Made by a program: the position numbers and the translations under genes. A model generated the notes under the pieces. It saw nothing but the letters and a program-made list of their open reading frames with translations, was not told where the DNA came from and did not search any database. Positions 56,136 through 64,000 of a DNA stretch of 64,000 bases are shown piece after piece; within the stretch, counting starts at the first letter, position 1, and every line of letters starts with the position of its first letter. Origin of the DNA: Aristolochia californica (lineage: Eukaryota; Streptophyta; Magnoliopsida; Piperales; Aristolochiaceae); contig JARWKL010000004.1 in NCBI GenBank assembly GCA_029961685.1, forward strand, positions 34,668,986-34,732,985. Reading direction: 5' to 3'.

Positions 56136-57788
56136 TGTTGGAAGATAGGGCCCAAGCCCATACGACCAAGGAAGGCCCCCATATCTAGAGTATTATAAGA
56201 TGGGCCACATGACCAACGAATGTCAACAAGATGGGCCCAAGCCCATAAGAAGTAGGAGCCACCATGATTACCACGAGCTGGCATCCTTATCACATAAGTT
56301 GGAAGATCAAGAAGGACTCACAAAAGTATGTTTATCTTGTGGTCACGTCCAAGAAGAGTTTTAGTTTGAGTTATTTTTGTCTTTTATCTATATTGAGTTA
56401 TTTAAATATTCTAGGACTTATCTTTAAGTGTTAGAGTTTGGCTATAATTGGGACAAAGGTAGTTTTATTGTAATTGGACTCTACTCCGTACCTCTATTAT
56501 AAATAGAGGTTCATGTACTCTAATTATAATAAGTTTATGAAGTCAATGAAGTTTTTCTCTTTCCCATAAATTCAACATGGTATCAGAGCGGGTTCTGTGA
56601 GTTGACTTGGCCAACCCACAGAGATAATGAGATCCTTTTCTCTAAACCCTAAACCCTAAGTCTAGATTCGTAGTTATTTTTTTTTAGTCCCTTCACCCAT
56701 AGTTTTATTTGCGTTTTTTACCTTAATACGTAGATTTTAATATTTAAAATTATATATTGACAAAATATATTTGAGTCTACTTTCCAAATAAAAATGATTT
56801 GTTCCAATCGGAGTTACCTACAGAGAGATATCGATATTTTAATGAGAAAAGGTCAGATTGCAAAAAGGTTCTAGTAGCAGCAGCAATCTTCAGATTCCGA
56901 GGTATTTTTTGTTATCAAAAACTAAACTTTATATGGATAAATATATATCAAAAGAAATATATGTGAGTCTATTTTTTTCACCTATTCAACCAATTTTTTA
57001 TCTAAGTTATCTACAAAGAAAAATTGATATTTGAAACAGAAAATGTCAGATTGAAAAAGAGGTCGAGTGGGAGCAGAAAGCTTCAACTTCCGAGGTATTT
57101 TATGCTATAAAGAAAAAGACTTTATATGGAGAATTATATATCAAAATAAATATATGTAAGTATATTTTCTTACCTATTTAACCAATTCTCGGTATTATTT
57201 TTTTATAAGGAGATATTTATCTTTGAAGAGTCAATGGTCATTCTGGATAAAAGGGAGAAACAATACTTTGTTAAGCTAGATGACAGAGACCGAAATCTAT
57301 CAGATTATTTATATTTTTCAAATTGTATTTTATGAAATGAAGTTATACTTTGATGAAATATATTTAATTCTAGTTTCAGACAAAGAAAATTTCATGTCAA
57401 TCTGATCTATATTTAAAGAAATATTCGCATTGGAAGAATCAAAGCTCAAGTTGATATTCTGTTATATTGAAAAATCCGAATTTATGCCAATTGTTTTACG
57501 TTAATTTTTGAGTTGATATATCAGGAAAATATCTCACTTCTCCCTAGTTTGAGGGCTTATTTATACATATCTTTGGGTTTATTTCAACATCTATGATATT
57601 CGGTTCAAGCTGGGATCACTGCCGTTACCTCCCAGCTTGAGGGAGAGAAGTACAAGAAGTACAAGAAAGAGGTATTTTATTCCATATATTGTGGATGAGT
57701 TTATGTGACAAAAATATTCAAGAAAAGAGGAGCACAAAAGATGAAGCTTCTGCATCTAAGAAAAAATATTTATATCGGATTATGATTA
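56136..57788 (+). mobile_element. X6: family-X element, 3' end replaced by G7
   Basis: The 5' LTR is 56136-56577 (442 bp) and the primer site TGGTATCAGAGC is at 56578-56589. The internal region runs to 57788 with the family's repeated GTATTTTATGCTAT blocks and a CCCAGCTTGAGGGAGAG stretch near 57632. It is broken by the G7 LTR. No coding region is seen. Confidence 0.86.
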
Positions 57789-58257
57789 TATTAGGTTCCC
57801 ATATCATATAATGAGTCACGCGTCGAAGGGCGAAATTTCCCTGCTTCTCAAGTATCTATTCTGGTCGCGGAGACCTCTCCGGTCAACCTATGGTGTCGAT
57901 TGGGGATAAGAATGGTCGAGCAGGGGTTACGGAAGGAAAACGATGACACTGGTTGCCGGAATGTGGATTTAGGCTCGTCGACGGGAGCCTACACCGTGGG
58001 TTCCAAGGGAACGCCGACCATGGTTCGATAGGGAGAACTCAGATCCCAAATTTCCTTCTTGATTTTTCATTCCAATCGTGAGCTCTTAAGCTCAAACCAA
58101 AAACAAATTTTTTTACAAAATTGCCATTAAGGTTTCCTTCATTACATTCATCAAATAATAAAAATACCTATACGCATAACTCCTTTTTAAGTCCTACTCC
58201 TGAGTCAACTCACCGCATCGCCTCTGGATTACTTGTTCCACTATCGAGCCCACAACA
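57789..58257 (-). repeat. 3' LTR of G7
   Basis: Plus-strand TATTAGGTTCCC...CGAGCCCACAACA, aligned with 61270-61668 through GAGTCACG, CTATGGTGTCGATT and AAGCTCAAACC. The terminal TG is changed to TA. Confidence 0.88.
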
Positions 58258-58269
58258 TCTCTCCCCTCC

Positions 58270-59750
58270 TTGAGAATGAACTTGTCCTCGAGCTCGATGG
58301 TATGTATGCTGAGCGAAATGGAAAGACATTATCCCACGAAGCCTGAACTGCCCGCATGTTGTAGGTCCCACCTGCAAGGAGTAATTTAAATTTTAATGAT
58401 GTTGGCAGCAACTTGGAGTGGTAAGATGGCACCAACCGTGCGCCGGACCAAGCTCGAGTGTCACATTGTGCTGGGAGCCCTGGATTGGTACTGTGAAGAT
58501 GGCGGTGGGGCCTGAAAGAAGTGCATCTGTTACGTCCAACTGTCATGCTGAGTTCTTCTGCCCTGCCCGTATAGCTTAATGGAACTGACCGGTCCATTGT
58601 CGGAGCGTGAGAGTGACAAGGTGTGCTTTGTAGGGGGAATCCAATTTGACGAGAAGGCTTGCTGCTGTCATGCAGTAGAATGTCCCGTGTGGAAGATGCA
58701 AACAATTGATAAAGTAAACTCTGGGGCATGCTCTTGTGAGGGTCGTGGCCGTTGGCATTTTTACCAAGAAAGAGAGCAGTTGGGACAAGTCGACCCCCAC
58801 TATCAGCAACAGCAGATGGGTGATAGAACCCTTTGATTTTCAGGAAAGATCCTCCCTGGGCAGGGCATGAAACTGCAGAATGTGAATCACGTGACACAAG
58901 AACAGGTCTACCCAATGACCCCATTGAATAATTGGCAGTAACAGCAAATGAAGTGAGCCCATCCGTACAGCTAAAGGCATAAATGATTTTAGACCCTTGA
59001 GGAACTTGTCCAGCAAATAACTCAACCGGACTGGCTAATGTCACAACATCTGAATCTTTCAGAACAGAGTTCCGGTTTAGTGCTTCAGACAATGAAGAAA
59101 TCTGTAGGACTTCTTGTTGCAGAATGTGTAAGAAGCTCACTGTACTCGGTAATCTTTGAACAATATAGCCGAATCCCACAGTAAGCCTGTGGTCTGTCCA
59201 CTGTCGGTCCACCCATGTCTCATCTCGTTGCTTTGCAGCAACCAATGCTACTGCTGTTGGACTCCTGGCAGTAAGGCCATTCTGGGTGAGAGCATCAATT
59301 GGCATTGCAGCAGCCAGTATAAGCCTGCCCCATTTTTTTTAGCGTAAGACGGTAGAAGTACTTGCCATTTCAAATGGCACGATGGCCACCCAGAATCGTA
59401 CACTGGTCTGAATCCTGCTGAGGATATTCCCTTCTATGTTGCAGGCGACAGCAAAGCCAGCTGTGATTTGAACTCTGCAGAACCCATGTGCGGCAGACCC
59501 AGCAGGTCCTTCGTTAGATTCACTCTTGTCCTGATCCACATTGTCAGAAGGTGTATGCCAGCGGTGTTCATTTTCCTGTCTCTTTGTGCACACGGCATTG
59601 TTGTCATCAATAACTACAATAGACCGAAGAAGATCAGCAGCCAACCGGAGAGCCTTCCTAACCCCTCTTGTGGCATCACTTAGAGGTCTCTGAAAAGTAT
59701 CGGTATCAGCCTCCCAGAAATTTTCTAAGGCAGCAGGTGGTTGTATATGC
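58270..59750 (-). pseudogene. unrecognised captured sequence in G7
   Basis: Two long open frames in sense with the element: 59305-58241 (354 codons) and the downstream part of 59827-59339. They follow the protease end (YDFTNLTMRFELAGQQLTLQ) and read ALRLAADLLRSIVVIDDNN, CRVQITAGFAVACNIEGNIL, then ALVAAKQRDETWVDRQW, SDVVTLASPVELFAG and IIYAFSCTDGLTSFAVTANY. These are not reverse transcriptase, RNase H or integrase. The residue composition and length suggest real coding origin, but I do not recognise the family. The frame boundary near 59310-59340 has a stop. Confidence 0.6.
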
Positions 59751-61170
59751 TGTTGTAAAGTGAGCTGCTGGCCTGCCAACTCAAAGCGCATGGTCAAATT
59801 AGTGAAATCGTACAAAATTGGCCCCAACGTTTGCAGTCACTTAACTCCAAGAACCATATCGCTTCTGACCAGAGGAATAATAAGAAATTATGCATTAAAC
59901 TGATGACCGGCAATAGAAAACAGAACGGCCTTGCTGACCCCATAACCTGGAAGTATGTCTCCATTAGCCACTGACACTAAAGCTACTGGGTGAGGTTGTA
60001 CCTGAAGTTGTAACTGCTGGGCAACATAGAAGCTTATAAAATTATGGGTACTCCCGGAGTCAACTGGACTTAAGATAGGTTGTTCGTTAACTAGAGCACA
60101 AAGTTGCATGGTATTGGGGTTTTGGAGGCCAGTAATGGCGTGGAGAGAAATTTCAGGTTCTGGCTCTGCCTCTACTTGCTCTGTGTGTATGGGCTCGTCC
60201 TCTTCATGATCTTCCAATTCTAGCTAAAATAACTTCGGACATTGATGACCAAATGTATATTTTTCATCACAATTATAACACAACCCTCTGGATCTTTTGT
60301 CTTCCATTTCGGCTCTTGACAATTTTTTGATAAATGCTGGTGGAGGCTGACTAGTCTTGGTTGCTATGGAAGTAGTTGCAGGGGTACTGGAGCGCCATGT
60401 GCTGGTAGTAGCGGACCTGTTATTCTACCAAGGTTGACGATTCTGAATTTTTTGTTTGGCCTCTAGAGTGCAGGCCAAGTTCATTGCTCGGGCTAAATTA
60501 GAGGGACCAAGGAGCTCAACCTCTAACCGGAGGGACTCTGATAGTCCAACAGTAAATAAGCCCACCTGTTGATCCACCTGGACTATTTTATTGGCTCAGG
60601 CTAATTTTTCTTGAAATGCCTACTGGTATTGCTCTACGGTGCCAATTTGATGCAGCAAGGCTAGGTCCCCTAATGGATTGCTCTGAGTAGGCGGTCCAAA
60701 CCAAATTGTGTATAAATCTTTAAATTTTTCCCAGCCTATGTCCGTATTTTCCATTTCGAGTTGGTGGCCCCATAGTTACGCTTCATCGAGCATGTGGAAG
60801 GCGGCCAACCCTACTTTGTCATTTTCAGTTGTTCTTTGATGAGAAAAAAATTTCTCACACCTATATAACCAAATTAAGGGGTCCTCGGATCCCTTAAACA
60901 ACGAAAAATCCAACTTTGTGTACCTCAGGATGGTCCCACCACTAGAACCCGTGCTCATGCCATTTACGATCTACTCTGTTCGACCCACAAAGTGGTCACC
61001 CTGCATAGTTGCAGAGCTCCTCCTCCCTGCACGAGGAGTGGGGCTTCTTACCCCCATCAATTCATCCAATCGAACCAACCAGCTTTGGATTTGCGAGGTT
61101 ACCTGCTGAAAATTTTGCAAAATTTGGTCGTCCATCCACTCAGCCATACGCCCTTCCATCTCTTCCTAGT
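59751..61170 (-). pseudogene. G7 gag, zinc knuckle and protease (broken)
   Basis: 61159-60971 is the gag start, with a basic, coiled-coil-like N-terminus. 60958-60776 holds ILRYTKLDFSLFKGSEDPLI and AAFHMLDEA. The core continues with FGPPTQSNPLGDLALL and MNLACTLEAKQ in broken frames. The knuckle CYNCDEKYTFGHQC lies near 60250-60290. 60217-59888 holds the protease with SPVDSGSTHNFISFYVAQQL (catalytic site kept). A further short frame (MVLGVK to LGPILYDF) ends the protease. Confidence 0.85.
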
Positions 61171-61269
61171 CCGCTGCCCTTTCTGCTTGAACCAGTTCTC
61201 TAATGTTAGCCATCAATTCGGCATTGTTGGACGACGTCTCTCCCATCCTGGCCTGCTCTGATACCAAGT

Positions 61270-61668
61270 TGTTAGGTTTCTGGATCATAGAACGAGTCAC
61301 GGGTCGAAGGGAGAAATCGCCCTGCTTCTCTGGGACCGATTCTGGTCGCCGAGACTTCTCCAGTTGACCTATGGTGTCGATTTGGGGATAAGGATGGTCG
61401 GGAAGGGGTTACGAAAGGAAAACGATAACACTGGTTGTCGGAATGTGGATTTAGGCTCGTCGATGGGAGCCTATACCGTGGGTTCCATGGGAACGCCGAC
61501 CCTGGTTTGATAGGGAGAACTCAGATCCTGAATTTCCTTCTTGATTTTTCATTCCAATCGTGAGCTCTTAAGCTCAAACCGAAAATAGAGTTTTTTAACA
61601 AAATTGCCATTAAGGCTTCCTTCATTACATTCATCAAATAATAAAAATACTATATGCATAACTCCTTT
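61270..61668 (-). repeat. 5' LTR of G7, cut by P2
   Basis: Plus-strand TGTTAGGTTTCTGGATC...GCATAACTCCTTT. It aligns with the first 400 bp of 57789-58257. The last 65 bp or so lie beyond P2, outside the window. Confidence 0.88.
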
Positions 61669-62099
61669 TGTTACAGTCCCGGATCTGACACAAGGATTCT
61701 TTGGGAGGATCTAGGGTCTGCCACGGGTTACGGGTATTCCAAGCATTACCGTAAGGGTAGTAGGAAGACATGGGGAAGACGAAAATGAAAGATCAAGCCT
61801 AAGGGAAGCTGGATAACCCTAAAGCTCGTTGAGGAAAACTCTAAGCCTCTCTATGCTAGATTTAACCTCATTCTTAATACTTCAATGCTTGTGTTTCTCA
61901 TTACTCTTACCCCTTAAATAGGGTTCACCCGGTTAGGGTTCACAATAAAATATTCCAAAAATACCCCTATAAATAAAATATTCCAAAATACCCCTATGAC
62001 CTAAAACTGAAATAAAATAAAGTAAATTAAATAAAACAACTAAAATAATAATTTTATTGTATGCATAACATTTAATGTTATTGCATGCATAACATTACA
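61669..62099 (-). repeat. 3' LTR of P2
   Basis: Plus-strand TGTTACAGTCCCGG...ATGCATAACATTACA, 431 bp. Reverse reading shares TGTAATGTTATGCA, GGGGTATTTTTGGAATATTT and GTGAACCCTATTTAAGGGGT with P1. A short internal duplication (ATGCATAACATT twice, 62061-62095) adds length. Confidence 0.88.
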
Positions 62100-62250
62100 C
62101 TCCCCCTGGAAGAACGAGCTTGTCCTCAAGCTCGGAAGTAGGGTTTCTATGTCGCGTCTCCACCTGTGCCCAATTAGCAACCACAATCGCTATGTTTGCC
62201 CTCCGGACGCCCAAAAACTGGTCCATTTCCTCTAGGATTTTTTTTTTTTT
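62100..62250 (-). other. P2 3' tail: pol-like end and polypurine tract
   Basis: In one minus frame this reads FLGVRRANIAIVVANWAQVE and then SELEDKLVLPGG just before the polypurine tract (plus CTCCCCCTGG). It aligns with 10160-10314 of P1. A T13 run at 62237-62249 matches the A-run of P1. Confidence 0.72.
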
Positions 62251-62252
62251 GG

Positions 62253-62893
62253 TCAATTGTAGGAAGGTGTGTCGAACGTCGCTACATCTCGCCCAACAAC
62301 AAAGCTGTCCTCCCTCAGTCCTAGACTGGTGTACAACAACCCCTCATGGCGCCCCCCTATTGGCGAAGTGGCACTGCCTACACATTGCCAGCATGGCAGC
62401 AATAACATCATGACCAGCCCCTTGGGAAGGAGTAGACTCAGCCCCACATACCCCCTCGAGTGGCTGCACCTGGACACACTCAGAGGCCTGAAACCATCAC
62501 AGACAACAGGATCAGCACGGTGACGTGGTATGGTTGGGAGAACTGAATCAGCAAGTAACTTTACCGCACTAGGAAGACGGCATGGGTTTCCCTCATCCCC
62601 AACATCAGCAAAAACCCCAGCATTGCATGAATCCAACCAGGTTGTCCTTCTCAAAATTCCAGACAGTCCAAGTTGTTGTTCACTGTCCTAAATTACAGCG
62701 AACAGCTCATCATACGTACAGTCCATGGTATTTGAGATCTCTACCGCTGCTGTTGGAAGCCATTTCTGATGAAATTGGTCATGAAGTTCCAGAGTCATAG
62801 CGGAGTGATGAAAGGAGACCACCATGCTGCCTGCAACAGCAGCAGCAATTTGAAATTGCATCATTCTCTCACAAGACCCTAACCCATTAAGCA
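62253..62893 (-). other. P2 unrecognised open frames
   Basis: 62654-62253 (133 codons, with GVFADVGDEGNPCRLPSAVK) and the downstream part of 62939-62688 (MMQFQIAAAVAGSMVVSFHH, then DCTYDELFAVI). They are in sense with P2. I recognise no family. The second frame starts as a fusion from poly(A)-binding protein through VLNGLGSCER, the same segment as in P1. Confidence 0.5.
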
Positions 62894-62955
62894 CTGTATT
62901 AGCGGGAGGACCTTGACCATAAAATAGTTGCTGTCCCAAACCTGGAGCACAAGCA
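62894..62955 (-). pseudogene. captured poly(A)-binding protein piece in P2
   Basis: About 16-20 codons reading APGLGQQLFYGQGPPAN, the Pro/Gly-rich stretch that follows RRM4 in plant poly(A)-binding proteins. It joins VLNGLGS on its right end exactly as in P1. On its left, an acidic stretch (EFEDIDGDEDEDD) separates it from the hydrolase fragment. Confidence 0.82.
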
Positions 62956-63014
62956 GCAACTGTAGGTGGAATAGCAACTGCATCATCTTCATCCTCATCC
63001 CCGTCTATATCCTC

Positions 63015-64000
63015 AAACTCGTCACCCTTCTAGCTTGCTTGTTCTTCTATAGCTGGAATATTTGTAGCGTTTTCTAAAAGTGTTTCGTACTGCTTTTTAC
63101 TACTGGCTATGAGGAGGTCACTCACTTCATTTTCTGAAGGCATCCTTATCTGAATCACCTTTCCAACAGTTCCCAGTGCATCAAGCTTGGCACCTCCACC
63201 TAGCAATAAATGTACATGTAAGTGCCTCTCGGGCCTTGTCCATGATCCTTCAACTTTGGAAACCTTTACTGTGACAACTAAGGATTGTAGGTCAGCAACA
63301 TAATATGTGAAGAGATATTCTCCTTTACTAAATCAATATCCATCCCCATCATCTTCAAAGAGACCTTCTGCTCTCCCAGTTTCATCTTGCAACTGTAGAG
63401 TGGGTAAGTCAGGATGTGGGTCATCAAAATCAAAACTCATCCAAATGCCCCTAGGAAACTGCTTTAGGAGTTGATGCGATCCTTTCTCAGGTGTAGTGCT
63501 GGAACATATTAAAAGTGGACTAAGTAGAAATGAATTTTCAATTTTCCTCAAATTTGGATCTGTTGGATCTGCAAAGAATGTAGGAGCTGGAACGGGATTA
63601 CCCTTGGTATGCGCAATAAAAAAAAGAGTATATAAGTGTGGCAGGAAGCGGTAGCGTCTCAGTAATGCCAGATGACATACTTCTGCACACTCTTCTCCAA
63701 AAGACCAGGGCTCATGGTCAGCAGTGCCACTTTCAGAATGCCCACGACAGAAAGGAAACAAAGCACCTAAGCCCATCCATCTTCCAAATAATTTAGGTGT
63801 TGCATTTGCAGAAAAACCACCAATATCGGGTCCTGATAATGGTCACCACTGAGACCCAGCAAAAGTACCATGGATAAACTCATATGTAAGTGGTCCTAAT
63901 GTGACAGATTGTCTCCAGTCCATGTTGTAGCATACCTTTGACTACCTACAAATCCAGCTCTAGTGAGAACAAAGGGACGCTTTTCACTTGTAATAATCTT
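63015..64000 (-). pseudogene. captured glycoside hydrolase family 31 fragment
   Basis: The translation matches plant GH31 alpha-glucosidases of the heteroglycan glucosidase type. In order: [20 protein letters not shown], then TGDN with the catalytic acid/base Asp (63908-63922), GPDIGGFSANATPKLFGRWM, GLGALFPFCRGHSESGTADH, RRYRFLPHLYTLF, NSFLLSPLLI, PRGIWMSFDF, LFEDDGDGY and HVHLLLGGGAKLDALGT. The frame 63776-63333 is open for 147 codons. A TAG near WTGDNLSH, a one-base shift near 63840 and stops after GDGY and before KGDE break it. No intron is visible over about 320 codons. The upstream nucleophile motif lies beyond the window, if present. The parent enzyme acts on alpha-glucans. Confidence 0.9.

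Larger units (their letters stand above)
57789..61668 (-). mobile_element. G7: gypsy element with pol replaced by foreign sequence
   Basis: Minus strand. The 3' LTR is 57789-58257. The 5' LTR is 61270-61668 and is cut by P2. The primer site (CTGATACCA on plus, 61258-61266) and a polypurine tract (plus TCTCTCCCCTCCTTGAG after 58257) are present. Gag and protease are recognisable (59750-61170). Reverse transcriptase, RNase H and integrase are absent; in their place are about 1.5 kb (58270-59750) with open frames of non-gypsy origin. The sequence next to the polypurine tract still encodes ELEDK in one frame, like other pol ends here. Confidence 0.85.
61669..64000 (-). mobile_element. P2: second gene-carrying LTR element, running off the window
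   Basis: Minus strand. The 3' LTR (61669-62099) matches the P1 LTRs and is followed leftward-to-rightward by the same 3' tail. Inside are unrecognised frames, a short poly(A)-binding protein piece and a glycoside hydrolase family 31 fragment, all in sense with the element. The 5' LTR and primer site are beyond 64000. No gag or pol domain is seen in the part present. Confidence 0.85.

Overview
This window is repetitive DNA from a flowering plant. It is a stack of degraded LTR retrotransposons (Ty3/gypsy chromoviruses with a C-terminal chromodomain, Ty1/copia elements, and several non-coding or gene-carrying non-autonomous LTR families) inserted into an AT-rich tandem array with a unit of about 178 bp. 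Initiator-tRNA-Met primer sites (TGGTATCAGAGC type), chromoviral integrase tails and captured plant-like exons point to a land plant; the species cannot be told. No intact host gene was found, and every coding region seen is broken by stops or frameshifts. The setting looks pericentromeric or otherwise heterochromatic.

Layout, left to right. 1-6339: forward 178-bp array interrupted by a 5'-truncated copia element (233-3353) and a solo LTR (4641-5013). 6340-11652: copia element C1, whose 5' LTR is split by P1 (6643-10665), an LTR element carrying pieces of host poly(A)-binding protein and elongation factor 2. 11653-14076: X1, a copy of a non-coding LTR family (X). 14077-24420: chromovirus G1, interrupted by a 422-bp TRIM (16439-16860) and by a complete chromovirus G2 (18371-23873, TSD TATTG). 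24421-30012: copia C2, with X3 inside its leader. 30013-31112: partial X2. 31113-44637: the 178-bp array in reverse orientation, holding chromovirus G4 (37922-44108), which itself holds a 1265-bp solo LTR.

44638-57788: X copies and one chromovirus (G6) inserted in an X element. A 1.55-kb piece (45674-47222) has been inverted, so the two halves of G6 now face opposite ways. G6 also holds a 2.4-kb element with terminal inverted repeats. 57789-61668: G7, a gypsy element with gag and protease, but with reverse transcriptase and integrase replaced by an unrecognised non-gypsy sequence. 61669-64000: P2, a second member of the P1 family, on the minus strand. It carries a glycoside hydrolase family 31 fragment fused to a poly(A)-binding protein fragment, and runs off the window.

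The most notable system is the P family. P1 and P2 share LTRs, a 3' tail resembling the last codons of chromoviral pol, and the same fusion point (poly(A)-binding protein GQGPPA joined to a VLNGLGS segment), yet carry different additional host genes. All captured pieces are in the element's sense orientation and run across many codons without visible introns. This suggests serial capture of host transcripts, probably mobilised by a chromovirus related to G6, whose LTR shares a block with the P LTR. G7 appears to be a separate case of the same kind of replacement.
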